In this document: positions 47,446 through 56,221 of the stretch, in pieces | Numbering within the stretch: the stretch's first letter is position 1 | Layout: the number at the start of each line of letters is the position of its first letter | Assembly: GCA_963766605.1 (NCBI GenBank) | Contig: CAVYAT010000005.1 | Span: 186,001-250,000 of the forward strand | Direction of reading: 5' to 3' | DNA: 64,000 nucleotides | Source: AC-49 sp963766605 | GTDB taxonomy: Bacteria > Actinomycetota > Thermoleophilia > Solirubrobacterales > Solirubrobacteraceae | The notes under the pieces: generated by a model | Database searches by the model: none | Seen by the model: only the letters and a program-made list of their open reading frames with translations | Told to the model about the DNA's origin: nothing | Position numbers and translations under genes: made by a program

Positions 47446-49698
47446 CTAGAAGTCGCGGTCCAGGGTCCCGGTCTCAGTGACCGTCGTCGTCGCGCCCGCG
47501 TGGCCGCCCGGGTCGGTGACGGTCGCCGACGGAGTCCAGGTCATGTTCGCCGTGTTGTTGGGCGTCGCCGACGTCGCGCCGCCGATGAGCGTCGCGGCGC
47601 TGGTCAGCGTGATGATCAGCTGCGTGTGCGCAGCGTTGGTGCTCATCGTCGCCGTGTAGCGCAGGTAGACGCCATTGCCGGTCCCCGCGCCGCCGACGAA
47701 GTTGCGGTTGAGGTTGATGGTTCCGAACGGCAGCTGCGTCGTGCCGGTCGAGTTGAAGATCTGAATGCGGTCGTTGGTCGTGCTGTTGTTGATCGCGCGG
47801 ACCTGGACCGGCTGGGTGCCGGTCGTCCAGCCGGCGATGACGCTCGAGAGCAGGATGCCCTGGTCGTAGGTCAGCGTCAGCACGTCGCCGTTGTCGATCG
47901 TGTTGTTGGTGACGTTGGCCTGGATGTCGGTGCCGTGCGGGCCGTAGTCGATCGTCGAGGTGACGATCGCGCTGTGGGTGACGAACGCGGGCGCGGCGCC
48001 GTCGGTGACGGTCGCGCGCAGGTCCAGCGAGGTGCCGTCGGCGACGACCGTCGGGTTGAACGAGCACGTGCGCGGGGACACCGGGTTGTTGGCGGTGCAG
48101 ATCGTCGTCCACGTGTTGGCGTTGTGCGGCGAGCGCTCGAAGACGATGTTCTTGACGCCGGTGCCGGCGCCGTCGGCGAACGTGGCCGACAGGTTCGTCG
48201 TCGCCGAGATCGTGGCGCCGGGGTTGGCCAGCGTGACGGTCGGCGCGGTGTTGTCGACGGTTCCGGTGCGGATCGTGCCGCTGGTGCCGATGTTGGCGGC
48301 GTTGTCGATCGCGCGGGCCTGGAGGTTGTAGGAGCCGTCGGGGACGGTCGTCGAATTGAAGACGCACTGCCACGGAGCGACGGTGACGGTGCAGATCGTG
48401 TTCCACGCGCCCGGCCCGGCCGCGGTGCGCTGCTGGATCTGGAGGTTGTTGAGGCCGGAGCCGCCGGTGTCGGTCGGGGCGGCGCTGTCGGTGATCGTCA
48501 CCGCGCTGCCGGTCAGGACGGCGATCGCGGTCAGGTTGCGCGCGTTGGGCGCCGTGGAGTCAAAGGCGACGGTCTTGGCCAGCGCGGTGCCGACGTTGCC
48601 GGCCTGGTCGGTCGGGGTGACGGTCCAGTTCTTCGTGCCGTTGAAGCCGGCGCCGGTGCCCGAGGTCTGCACAGCGCTGAACCAGTTGTAGGCGACGCCG
48701 CCGACCGTGACCGCGGCCGCGTGGTACGTCAGCGTGACGTTCTGGGCGCCGGTCACGATGATCCCGGTCAGCGCCGCGGTGGTGGTGCCGAGCGTCGGGT
48801 CGCTGCCGCCGGTGTCGGTGACATTGGCGTACACCCGGAACGCGCGGATCTGGGTGTTGAGGCCCGAGACGAAGTTCGGCGACAGCGGGTTGGCGACGTC
48901 CTGGGCGGCGATCACCGCGGCGGTCGCGGTCGGCTTCGTCGTGTCGAGCGTGAACGTGTGCGCGGTGCTCGTGCCGACGTTGACCGGGACGGCCGAGTCC
49001 GACTGCGTCGCCTGCACCGTGTAGACGCCCTGGGTCAGCACGGGGGTGGCGTTGACGGTCCACGCGCCGGCGCTGACCGGGGCCGACAGGGTGCGCACGA
49101 GGTTGGCCGGGTTGACCGTGGCGCCCGTGTAGACCTTGACGGTGACGGTCGTCGCGTCGCCGGTCGCGGTGCCGGCGGCGCCGGAGAAGGTGGTCGCGGT
49201 CACGTTGGTGAGCGCGTTGTTGATCGGGTTGACGACCGTGACGGCGGGCGCCGTCGTGTCGACGACGAACGTCAGGGCGGTGCTCGTCGCGGTGTTGGAG
49301 GCGTTGTCGGTCTGCGACGCCTGGGCGGTGTAGGTCCCGTCGGCGAGGCTCGCCGATGCGGGGACCGACCAGCTGCCGGTCGAGCCGTTGGCGGTCAGCG
49401 TCTGCACCGGCGAGCCGGTCACCGTGGAGCCGCTGTAGACCCGCAACGTGACCGTCGGCAGGTCGCCCGAGGCGGTGCCGGCGGCGCCGGTGAAGGTCGG
49501 GAAGTGGGTGGCGATCGTGCCGGTCGGCGCGGTAAGCGTGACGGCCGGGCCGACGAAGTCCGGCGCGGCCTGGATCTTGTTCGTCGGGTTGGTCGTCGAC
49601 GCCGTGAACGAGGCGCTGCTGTAGCCGACGCTGGCCAGCGGCGTCGTCACCAGGGCGATCAGGATGAACGTCCGCCGGTGACGAATGAGCCAGTTCAC
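47446..49698 (-). CDS. Large Ig-like repeat surface protein, SipW-type signal
   Basis: 750 residues from a GTG at 49698 that overlaps the peptidase stop (GTGA). The N-terminal segment WLIRHRRTFILIALVTTPLA leads to SASFTASTTNPTNKIQAAPD, the SipW-type cleavage region shared with the TasA-like proteins. The body is a run of bacterial Ig-like modules of about 95 residues: VTLTAPTGTIATHFPTFTGA, VNPINNALTNVTATTFSGAA, and so on, with repeated VDTTAPAVTV/VDNTAPTVTL. No LPxTG motif is present. Adhesin or matrix component anchored by other means. Confidence 0.8.
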   Translation of the reverse strand: MNWLIRHRRTFILIALVTTPLASVGYSSASFTASTTNPTNKIQAAPDFVGPAVTLTAPTGTIATHFPTFTGAAGTASGDLPTVTLRVYSGSTVTGSPVQTLTANGSTGSWSVPASASLADGTYTAQASQTDNASNTATSTALTFVVDTTAPAVTVVNPINNALTNVTATTFSGAAGTATGDATTVTVKVYTGATVNPANLVRTLSAPVSAGAWTVNATPVLTQGVYTVQATQSDSAVPVNVGTSTAHTFTLDTTKPTATAAVIAAQDVANPLSPNFVSGLNTQIRAFRVYANVTDTGGSDPTLGTTTAALTGIIVTGAQNVTLTYHAAAVTVGGVAYNWFSAVQTSGTGAGFNGTKNWTVTPTDQAGNVGTALAKTVAFDSTAPNARNLTAIAVLTGSAVTITDSAAPTDTGGSGLNNLQIQQRTAAGPGAWNTICTVTVAPWQCVFNSTTVPDGSYNLQARAIDNAANIGTSGTIRTGTVDNTAPTVTLANPGATISATTNLSATFADGAGTGVKNIVFERSPHNANTWTTICTANNPVSPRTCSFNPTVVADGTSLDLRATVTDGAAPAFVTHSAIVTSTIDYGPHGTDIQANVTNNTIDNGDVLTLTYDQGILLSSVIAGWTTGTQPVQVRAINNSTTNDRIQIFNSTGTTQLPFGTINLNRNFVGGAGTGNGVYLRYTATMSTNAAHTQLIITLTSAATLIGGATSATPNNTANMTWTPSATVTDPGGHAGATTTVTETGTLDRDF

Positions 49699-50288
49699 GG
49701 CCTGGACTCCTGCCCTGCCTCTTCCCACAGCGAGCCCAGTGCGCCGAGCGCGACGAGCAGTGCGGGCACTCCGAGGACGAGGATCCGGATGAGCGGGATG
49801 CTCAGCGCCGCGAACACGAAGCCGAGGTAGGGGATGCTGAACACGACACGGGCCTGGGTCGGGCTCGTCAGCGTGAACGTCCACGGATCAGGGGACGGGT
49901 TGGCGTCGCCCTTGGTCTGGTACTGCCGCGTGCCGTCCTTGAGCACCTTGATCGCGAAGATCCGGTGGGTGAGGCGCGAGGTCGGGCTGTGGATCGCCGG
50001 CGGCGTGTAGGTGATGACGTCGCCGACCTTCAGCGACTTCGTCGGGACCGTCTCGTCGTAGATCAGCGAGCCGCGGTCATAGGTGCCGGTCATCGAGCCG
50101 CTCGTGATGACGTAGCGCTGGTATCCCAGAACCAGCGGCACGAGCATCGACGAGGCCAGCAGCACGGCGCCGATGGTCAGCACGAGGCCGGCCCGGCGGC
50201 GCAGTGGTCCGCCGCGTGGGGCGGCGGGCACGCGAGCTGTTGCGGTGGCAGCGATGGCGGCGAAAGGGTTCGCGGTGAGGGGTTTCAC
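49695..50288 (-). CDS. sipW: SipW-type signal peptidase I
   Basis: 197 residues from a GTG at 50288. Serine 65 in VITSGSMTGTY is the nucleophile; the general base is a histidine (108, TSRLTHRIFAI) rather than lysine, and an acidic residue follows in KGDANPSP, so this is the endoplasmic-reticulum/SipW class. Two spans: LVLTIGAVLLASSMLVPLVL at the start and the C-terminal IPLIRILVLGVPALLVALGA. In Bacillus subtilis SipW processes TasA and TapA. Here its neighbours carry the matching cleavage region. Confidence 0.92.
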   Translation of the reverse strand: MKPLTANPFAAIAATATARVPAAPRGGPLRRRAGLVLTIGAVLLASSMLVPLVLGYQRYVITSGSMTGTYDRGSLIYDETVPTKSLKVGDVITYTPPAIHSPTSRLTHRIFAIKVLKDGTRQYQTKGDANPSPDPWTFTLTSPTQARVVFSIPYLGFVFAALSIPLIRILVLGVPALLVALGALGSLWEEAGQESRP

Positions 50289-50301
50289 GCATCCCCGAGC
50301 A

Positions 50302-50328
50302 GGGCCCGTCGCACGTGGCGACGGGCCC
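50302..50328 (-). terminator. Hairpin between tasA-like gene and sipW
   Basis: A perfect 11-bp stem GGGCCCGTCGC / GCGACGGGCCC with ACGTG loop lies in the 63-base gap between the TasA-like stop and the sipW start. It could partly stop transcription so that the structural protein is made in excess over the peptidase. No T tract. Confidence 0.6.
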
Positions 50329-50351
50329 CTATCGGGCGCGGGAGGTCTGAC

Positions 50352-50969
50352 CTAGGTGGCCGACCAGGTCAGATCGAATGTCATCGTGGCACCCTGAAGC
50401 GGGTTGTCGACGGCGGGCGTGCCGTCCGGCCACGTGACCGTGATCATGAACCGGTGCTTCTCGTTCGGCGCCCACGGGACGACGACCGACGGCGTGGTGC
50501 TGCTCGGCATCGAGATGCCGCTCAGGCCCGCGATGGTCTGCGGGGCGCTGGCGCCGTAGCGGTTCTGCACGCCGGTGACGCAGTCCGGAGGCGTGCTCAG
50601 GCCCGGGCCGGTGAACTTGCCGCAGTCGTCGACGCGGATCTGCAGCACGCTGCCCAGACCGCCGACCGACGGCGCGAGGTTGTTCGTGCTGAGCACGAAG
50701 TTGCCCGGCAGCGTGCCGGTGTTCTGGATGTCGACGAAGCCCTGACGGCTATCGCTCGGCTTCCACAGCGGCGGCGAGGTGAAGACCGCCGTGCCGTTGA
50801 GGCTGTTGCTCATCGACAGCGAACCGGCGGTGAACGTGTTGGTCGGGTTGGCAGTCTGGGCCGTGAAGTTCGCCCCAGATCCAACGGTGACGGCGAGCGC
50901 CACCAGCAGCAGGGCCAGGACCGCAAGCGTGCGCTTGGGACGCCGGGCCATGAACGCGAAACGAGACAT
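50352..50969 (-). CDS. TasA/CalY-like protein, SipW-type signal
   Basis: 205 residues from the ATG at 50969 with GGAGG 11 bases upstream. After Arg-Arg-Pro-Lys-Arg and the span TLAVLALLLVALAVTVG comes NFTAQTANPTNTFTAGSLSM (the SipW-type cleavage region), then KPSDSRQGFVDIQNTGTLPG and FRFTVTWPDGTPAVDNPLQG-like FMITVTWPDGTPAVDNPLQG. CalY/TasA proteins form protease-resistant fibres in biofilm matrix. First gene of the operon; the others follow in order sipW, Ig-repeat protein, basic TasA-like protein. Confidence 0.85.
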   Translation of the reverse strand: MSRFAFMARRPKRTLAVLALLLVALAVTVGSGANFTAQTANPTNTFTAGSLSMSNSLNGTAVFTSPPLWKPSDSRQGFVDIQNTGTLPGNFVLSTNNLAPSVGGLGSVLQIRVDDCGKFTGPGLSTPPDCVTGVQNRYGASAPQTIAGLSGISMPSSTTPSVVVPWAPNEKHRFMITVTWPDGTPAVDNPLQGATMTFDLTWSAT

Positions 50970-51138
50970 CTACTCGAAACCTCCGTATGGGTTGGTTGCG
51001 CCAGTTGTCAGGTCGCTTGGCGCGACCACCCATCCCTCGAATTCCGCGGCGCAAGCGGACGCAAAGGGAGCTCTTACTGCGTTTGATCGGCCAGGAAGAC
51101 ACGGGCTGGAGGCGGGTTGAGGACAGGTGTTGGAACTA

Positions 51139-51190
51139 GGACGTACGTCCAAGCTCGTGGACAGCACGAGCTTCGTGTGCGTATACGCAC
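51139..51190. promoter_or_regulatory. Cluster of three perfect palindromes
   Basis: Three consecutive symmetric elements: GGACGTACGTCC (51139-51150), AAGCTCGTG-GACAG-CACGAGCTT (51151-51173) and GTGCGTATACGCAC (51177-51190). CACGAGCTTCGTG (51165-51177) can pair as a fourth, competing with the second. They stand about 170-220 bases upstream of the TasA-like start. Such symmetry suits dimeric regulators bound in tandem. Confidence 0.7.
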
Positions 51191-51379
51191 GAACCCGACG
51201 CACGACAGCGCATTTCGCGCCGCCGCAAGCCGGGTCGTCGTGCTGGCCATCCGTGCCAGAAATGCTCATGGTTGGAGCGGTTTCGGCAATTCAGCGCCAC
51301 TCCGAAGCCGTGCACGGTTCTGCGCAGGGTTCGGGCGGAGAACCTGCAGCGAGGCGACGGTCGGATTTCGCGTTATGAG

Positions 51380-51410
51380 CGCTGCGCGGGCGTCATAAGC
51401 CCGCGCAGCG
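51380..51410 (-). terminator. Terminator of the DJ-1/PfpI gene
   Basis: A perfect 12-bp stem CGCTGCGCGGGC / GCCCGCGCAGCG with loop GTCATAA lies ten bases downstream of the stop of the gene that starts at 52070. A strong rho-independent-like hairpin, though without a run of T. Confidence 0.65.
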
Positions 51411-51419
51411 ACGGCGGGG

Positions 51420-52070
51420 TCAGGCCTCGACGGCGGTGGCCTCTTCGAGGTCGGAGAGACCGCGCAGCAGGGTCACGAGCTCCGGCGGGGCCTTCTCGAG
51501 CGCGCCCGTGTCGAACGGGGGCTGGGGGTCGTATTCGATCCCGAGCTGGATCGCCTGGGCGACCTGGTCGCCCGCGACCTTGGCGGCGAGCATCAGCGCC
51601 ATGTCGATGCCGGCCGAGACGCCGGCCGCGGTGACGATCTTTCCCTGCACAACGACGCGTTCGGGGACCGGGTTGGCGCCGAGATCCTTGAGCACGTCGC
51701 GGGCGATCCAGTGCGTGGTGGCGTCGAGGCCGTCGAGCAGGCCGGCGGCGGCGAGCAGCAGCGCGCCGGTGCAGACCGAGGTCGTCCAGATCGAGGTCTC
51801 GTGCGCGCGGCGGATCCAGCCGATCAGCTGCTCGTCATGCAACAGCTGGCGCGTGCCGATGCCGCCCGGGACGACGATGATCTCGGGGTGCGGGACGTCG
51901 TCGAGCGCCTCGTCGGCGATCAGCGTGAGCATCTTCGTCTCGGTCGTGATCGGCCCCGGCTCCCTGGCGATGAAGCGCACGCGGGCGCCGGGCAGGCGTG
52001 AGAGCACCTCGTAGGGGCCGATCGCGTCGAGCGCGGTCATGCGGTCATAGAGGGGGATGGCGATGTCCAT
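51420..52070 (-). CDS. DJ-1/PfpI-family protein
   Basis: 216 residues from the ATG at 52070. The nucleophile elbow is TTSVCTGALLLAAAGLLDG, preceded by an acidic residue in the strand EIIVVPGG, and the family start DIAIPLYDRMTALDAIGPYE is present. The AGLLDGL...THW pattern matches isonitrile hydratase/ThiJ-like groups. Activity unknown. The upstream gene is an AraC-type regulator with a related domain, so the two probably form one unit. Confidence 0.88.
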   Translation of the reverse strand: MDIAIPLYDRMTALDAIGPYEVLSRLPGARVRFIAREPGPITTETKMLTLIADEALDDVPHPEIIVVPGGIGTRQLLHDEQLIGWIRRAHETSIWTTSVCTGALLLAAAGLLDGLDATTHWIARDVLKDLGANPVPERVVVQGKIVTAAGVSAGIDMALMLAAKVAGDQVAQAIQLGIEYDPQPPFDTGALEKAPPELVTLLRGLSDLEEATAVEA

Positions 52071-52099
52071 GGCGGGGCTCCGGGATCGGGGTTGAGGAT

Positions 52100-53083
52100 T
52101 CAGGCCGCCTCGGGCTCGCCGAGGGCGGGCCGGAAGCGCTTGCGGTAGTCCACCGGGGCGACGCCCAGGCGGCGGTGGAAGGCGCGACGCAGCGTCTCGA
52201 CGCTGCCAAAGCCGCAGCGTGCGGCGATCGTCTCGATCGAAAGGGCCGTCTGCTCGAGGTCGGTGCGGGCGCGCTCGACGCGCGCGGCCTCGACATGGGC
52301 CGCCGGGGTCATCCCGGTCTCGCGGCGAAAGGCGCGGGCGAAGTTGCGCTCGCTCATGTAGGCGCGAGCGGCGAGCGCGGCAACGCTCAAGTCCTCATCG
52401 AGGTGATCTGGGATCCAAGCCTGAAGCTCACGTAGAGGCTCACGCTGGGCCGGTTGGGCGGCGAGCTGGGCGCTGAACTGCGACTGGCCGCCGGGCCGGC
52501 GCATGAACAGGACGAGCCCGCGGGCGATGCCGAGCGACAGCGCCGCGCCGTAGTCCTCCTCGACCAGCGCGAGGGCGAGATCCATGCCTGCGGTGACGCC
52601 GGCCGACGTGGCGACGTTGCCGTCGCGGACGAAGATCGGGTCGCGTTCGACGATCACGTCGGGATAGCGCTCCTCGAGCTCGTGGCAGGCGACCCAGTGC
52701 GTGGTCGCGCGGCGGCCGTTCAGGAGGCCGGCGGCGGCGAGCAGCAGTGCGCCGGTGCAGACGCTGGTCACGCGGCGGGCGCGGGTGGCAAGCATGGCGA
52801 TGCGGGCGATCAGCGCGTCGTCGTGCTCAAGCGTGCGGCTGCCGGACCCGCCGGCGACGATCAGTGTGTCGATCGGGCCGCGGAGGCGATGGACGTCGCC
52901 GTCGGCCTCGAGCCGCACGCCGCTGGTCGTGCTGGCGCTCGTGCCACCCGGGGTGACGATCGAGATCACGTACTCGGCGCGCCCGTGCTCCGCCGCCATG
53001 CCGAAGACCTCGGCGGGCCCGATGACATCGAGGGCCTGGACGTCATCGTAGGCGACGATGACGACGTGGCGTGGAACGGGCAT
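52100..53083 (-). CDS. GlxA-type AraC-family regulator
   Basis: 327 residues from the ATG at 53083. N-terminal DJ-1/PfpI-like domain (HVVIVAYDDVQALDVIGPAE, TSVCTGALLLAAAGLLNGRR), C-terminal AraC HTH (LSVAALAARAYMSERNFARA, then TAAARCGFGSVETLRRAFHR type IAARCGFGSVETLRRAFHR). Such regulators sense small molecules through the first domain. It precedes the related single-domain protein by 29 bases and may control it. Confidence 0.9.
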   Translation of the reverse strand: MPVPRHVVIVAYDDVQALDVIGPAEVFGMAAEHGRAEYVISIVTPGGTSASTTSGVRLEADGDVHRLRGPIDTLIVAGGSGSRTLEHDDALIARIAMLATRARRVTSVCTGALLLAAAGLLNGRRATTHWVACHELEERYPDVIVERDPIFVRDGNVATSAGVTAGMDLALALVEEDYGAALSLGIARGLVLFMRRPGGQSQFSAQLAAQPAQREPLRELQAWIPDHLDEDLSVAALAARAYMSERNFARAFRRETGMTPAAHVEAARVERARTDLEQTALSIETIAARCGFGSVETLRRAFHRRLGVAPVDYRKRFRPALGEPEAA

Positions 53084-53177
53084 GGGGTGGATGATGGGCC
53101 ACCGCCGGTGTGGCGGCAAGGACGGATACCGGGCAGATCCAGCCACGGAGGCGGTTCGCGCCAGCGCGACCGGCGAC

Positions 53178-54575
53178 TCAACGCACCCGGAGCGCCACCG
53201 CCACCGGACCCTGGTGGCGGGCGAACGCATAGTCCCGCGAGGAGTCGGCGACCTGCACGGTGACGCTGTGGCGGTGGCCCAGCGCTGCCGGGTGGTCGAT
53301 GTCGACGTCCACGGTGCCGCTGCGCCCGGCGCGCGCGAAGGGGGTGAACTCGCCGATACGACGGTCGTGGTAGCGAATGTCCCAGGTCGCCTCGCAGCCC
53401 TTGGGGCAGCTGACCTTGACCTGCGCTGAGCTCGTCGCGGGGTCGTAGGTGATACCCGTCCGGAAGCGCACCGGGCACGGGATCGATCGCAGCGGCTCGG
53501 GCGCCGTCGCCACGGTGTTCTCGGAGCGCACCACGTCGTTGCCGGAGCAGTCCTGGGTCAGGTACGTGGCCGTGGTCGCGTCGACCGCGAGCGGGACGAG
53601 GTTGCGCGCGTTGCGCCCGATCGCGGCGGCGTAGGAACGCCGGCCGGTCGCCAGGTCGACGGCGATCAGCCCGTCGTCGCCGCGGCGCCCGGTCAGCGCG
53701 CGGCCGTGGCCGACGACGAGGCCGGGGTACGAGTCGGCCGGCGCGATCCCGGGATGGACGATGGCGCCGTCGGCCGCGATCCGCGTGATCGACTCCGGAC
53801 ACTCGTTGCTCGCGCACGCGGGGTTGTCGTAGGCGGAGACGACGAGCCCGTCGTCTCCGGCCGCGAGCGCGTGGACCGAGATCGGGTTCGTCATAACCGT
53901 CGCGCCGGTGGAGAGGTCGAGCTGGGACAGGACCGGCAGCCGGTTGGCCGTGTCGGTGACGCCGAACACGACGCTGCTGGGGGTCAGGCCGACCGCGATG
54001 CCGACCGCAGCCACGCTGGCGCTCGGCCCGCCGCCGATCGGCGCGATGCGCACCCCGCCGGCGCCTGGGCACAGCGAGTCAGACCACGCGACGTGGTCAT
54101 TGGACACCGCGAGCTCCGGCGTCTCGTTGTGCTCCTGATCGAGGGCGACATCGAGCGTGCACCGCAGGATGGTCGCCGTCGGGCCGCCGCCGATCGGCCC
54201 GCTGACGATCGCCTCGCCGACCTCGTGATCGATGGTGCGCTGGTTGCCCTCGGTGTCGGGCGGGAACTTGAACTGCACCGCGACCACCCACGTCGTCGGG
54301 GTGACAGCGAGGCCGGTGACGTTGTCGAGCACACCGTCGACGGCGGGGGGATCGATCGTCGCCAGCAGCGTGGCGTGCCCACCGGCATCGACGCGCTCGA
54401 CGAGGAGCGGTACGCCCGTGCCCGGGGCATGGCGGACCGACACGATATGCCCGTCGCCAGCTGCGACGGCGGAGTACCCGTGGGGCAGCGGCGTGACGAC
54501 GGTGGCCGCCTGGGCGCCGGCGACGGCCACGCCGAGAACCAGCCAGCCGACCACAGCGCAGATCGCGTACCGCAT
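53178..54575 (-). CDS. Secreted propeller-like protein of unknown function
   Basis: 465 residues from the ATG at 54575. Signal peptide ICAVVGWLVLGVAVAGAQAA. Repeated short blades (SAVAAGDGHIVSVRHAPG; ALAAGDDGLVVSAYDNP; DGLIAVDLATGRRSYAA) suggest a seven-bladed beta-propeller. Cysteines (TQDCSGND, SIPCPVRF, CPKGCEATW) may form disulfides. No catalytic motif is visible. Divergent from pyrR and 95 bases downstream of the GlxA gene on the same strand. Confidence 0.7.
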   Translation of the reverse strand: MRYAICAVVGWLVLGVAVAGAQAATVVTPLPHGYSAVAAGDGHIVSVRHAPGTGVPLLVERVDAGGHATLLATIDPPAVDGVLDNVTGLAVTPTTWVVAVQFKFPPDTEGNQRTIDHEVGEAIVSGPIGGGPTATILRCTLDVALDQEHNETPELAVSNDHVAWSDSLCPGAGGVRIAPIGGGPSASVAAVGIAVGLTPSSVVFGVTDTANRLPVLSQLDLSTGATVMTNPISVHALAAGDDGLVVSAYDNPACASNECPESITRIAADGAIVHPGIAPADSYPGLVVGHGRALTGRRGDDGLIAVDLATGRRSYAAAIGRNARNLVPLAVDATTATYLTQDCSGNDVVRSENTVATAPEPLRSIPCPVRFRTGITYDPATSSAQVKVSCPKGCEATWDIRYHDRRIGEFTPFARAGRSGTVDVDIDHPAALGHRHSVTVQVADSSRDYAFARHQGPVAVALRVR

Positions 54576-54688
54576 CACCGGGCATCCAACCTGGGCGGGC
54601 GGGCCGTGACAATCGGGAGGCGACCCTGAACTTTCGCGGCGGTCCACGGGGGATCCGTCAGGCCCGCTGATACGCTGCGCGCCGTCCG

Positions 54689-54722
54689 TTCCTTTAACCC
54701 GGTCCCGTGAGGCCAGGAAGGT
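54689..54722 (+). promoter_or_regulatory. PyrR-binding leader of the pyr operon
   Basis: The RNA element TTCCTTTAACCCGGTCCCGT followed by GAGGCCAGGAAGG has the conserved CCGTGAGGCC loop of actinobacterial PyrR sites and CCTT/AAGG stem ends. It overlaps the ribosome binding site of pyrR. In mycobacteria PyrR binds such a site when UMP is high and blocks translation; the same is inferred here. Confidence 0.8.
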
Positions 54723-54728
54723 GCGAGG

Positions 54729-55283
54729 TTGCAACACAAGGTCGTCCTCGACCGCGATGACATGCGGCGCACGCTGGTGCGAATCGCGCACGAGATCTGC
54801 GAGAACAACGCCGCCGACCCGGCGCGGCTGGCGATCGTCGGGATCCACCGGCGCGGCGCCGTCCTCGGCGCGCGCGTCCACGCGCTGCTCACCGAGCTGC
54901 TCGACCGCGACGGCGATGTCGGGGTCGGCGAGCTCGACATCGCGTTCTACCGCGACGACGTCGGCCGCCGGCCGGATCAGCCGGTCGTCCACGCGTCGAA
55001 CATCGACTTCGACATCGACGGTCGCACCGTCGTGATCGTCGACGACGTCCTCTACACCGGCCGCACCGTCCGCGCCGCGATCGAGGCGCTGTTCGACTAC
55101 GGGCGCCCGGACCGCGTCCAGCTCGCGGTGCTCGCCGATCGCGGCCACCGCGAGCTGCCGATCCGCCCCGACTACGTCGGCAAGAACCTGCCGACGTCGC
55201 GCGACGAGCGCGTCAACGTCCGTGTCGAGGAGATCGACGGCGTCGACGAGGTCACGATCGTCGAACTGGCGGCGGTCGCATGA
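54729..55283 (+). CDS. pyrR: PyrR, pyr operon regulator/uracil phosphoribosyltransferase
   Basis: 184 residues from a TTG at 54729, eight bases after AGGAAGG. PRPP motif TVVIVDDVLYTGRTVRAAIE, N-terminal DDMRRTLVRIAHEICENN, and VGIHRRGAVLGARV are those of PyrR. It binds the leader just upstream and so controls the operon by UMP, besides weak uracil phosphoribosyltransferase activity. Overlaps pyrB (ATGA). Confidence 0.94.
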   Translation: MQHKVVLDRDDMRRTLVRIAHEICENNAADPARLAIVGIHRRGAVLGARVHALLTELLDRDGDVGVGELDIAFYRDDVGRRPDQPVVHASNIDFDIDGRTVVIVDDVLYTGRTVRAAIEALFDYGRPDRVQLAVLADRGHRELPIRPDYVGKNLPTSRDERVNVRVEEIDGVDEVTIVELAAVA

Positions 55284-56221
55284 GGCACCTGATTGCCATC
55301 GAGGACCTCGACCGCACAGCCATCGAGCGGATCTGCGACCGCGCCGCGGCGTTCGCCGAGGTGTCGGGCCGCGAGATCAAGAAGGTCCCGGCACTGCGCG
55401 GCCGCACGGTCCTGAACCTCTTCTACGAGGCGTCGACCCGTACCCGCTCGAGCTTCGAGCTGGCCGCCAAGCGCCTCAGCGCCGACGTCGTCAACTTCGC
55501 CGCCAGCGGCTCGAGCGTCGAGAAGGGCGAGTCGCTCAAGGACACGGTCCTGACGCTGAGCGCCCACAAGCCCGACGCGATCGTCATCCGCACCCCGTGG
55601 GCCGGCGCCGCGCAGCTCGTGTCCGGCTGGACGAGCGCGGCGATCGTCAACGCCGGCGACGGCCAGCACGAGCACCCGACCCAGGCGCTGCTCGACGTCT
55701 ACACGCTGCGCTCGCGGCTGGGGTCGATCGACGGCGCGAACATCTGGATCGTCGGCGACGTGCGCCACAGCCGCGTCGCGCGCTCCGACATCCTCGCGTT
55801 CCAGAAGATGGGCGCGAAGGTCACCGTCTGCGGGCCGCCCACGCTGATCCCGCGCGGCATCCAGTCGCTGGGCTGCGAGGTCCGCGAGACGCTCGACGAT
55901 CTCGCCGAGGCCGACGTCGTCTACGCCCTGCGGATGCAGAACGAGCGCATGACCCAGGCCTGGATCCCGTCGATCCGCGAGTACGCCGCCCGCTACCAGA
56001 TCAACGGCCGCCGCCTGCACCCGCGCCAGGTGCTCATGCATCCGGGCCCGGTCAACCGCGGCGTCGAGCTCAGCGGCGAGGTCGTTGACTCGCCGCAGGC
56101 CGTGATCACCGCCCAGGTCGAGGCCGGGGTCGTCGTGCGCATGGCCGTCCTCTACGAGGTCCTCGCCGCCGCGCCGTCGCCCGACCGCGAGCCGTCCCCG
56201 ATCGAACCCCAGCTGGCATGA
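55280..56221 (+). CDS. pyrB: Aspartate carbamoyltransferase, catalytic chain
   Basis: 313 residues. Carbamoyl-phosphate site FYEASTRTRSSFELAAKRL, the lysine loop SSVEKGESLKDT, HPTQALLDVYTL, and aspartate-site MQNERMTQ and MHPGPVNRGVE. No PyrI regulatory chain gene is seen, usual for this class. Second step in UMP synthesis. Overlaps pyrR and pyrC. Confidence 0.96.
   Translation: MRHLIAIEDLDRTAIERICDRAAAFAEVSGREIKKVPALRGRTVLNLFYEASTRTRSSFELAAKRLSADVVNFAASGSSVEKGESLKDTVLTLSAHKPDAIVIRTPWAGAAQLVSGWTSAAIVNAGDGQHEHPTQALLDVYTLRSRLGSIDGANIWIVGDVRHSRVARSDILAFQKMGAKVTVCGPPTLIPRGIQSLGCEVRETLDDLAEADVVYALRMQNERMTQAWIPSIREYAARYQINGRRLHPRQVLMHPGPVNRGVELSGEVVDSPQAVITAQVEAGVVVRMAVLYEVLAAAPSPDREPSPIEPQLA

Larger units (their letters stand above)
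50970..51419 (-). promoter_or_regulatory. 450-base control region of the sipW operon, no gene
   Basis: No coding frame with real gene features on either strand. It contains the palindromes at 51139-51190 and the hairpin at 51380-51410. The base composition is less GC-rich than surrounding genes in the part near 50970-51130. The promoter for the operon is expected here but I cannot place it with confidence. Confidence 0.55.

Noticed and set aside
47326..49830. A plus-strand 834-codon frame across the Ig-repeat gene
   Set aside because: Arg/Gly/Val-rich shadow of the minus-strand protein, which has repeated Ig modules and a signal region.
54576..54728. A transcription attenuator with terminator before pyrR
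   Set aside because: No terminator hairpin with T tract; the PyrR site overlaps the ribosome binding site, which fits translational control.
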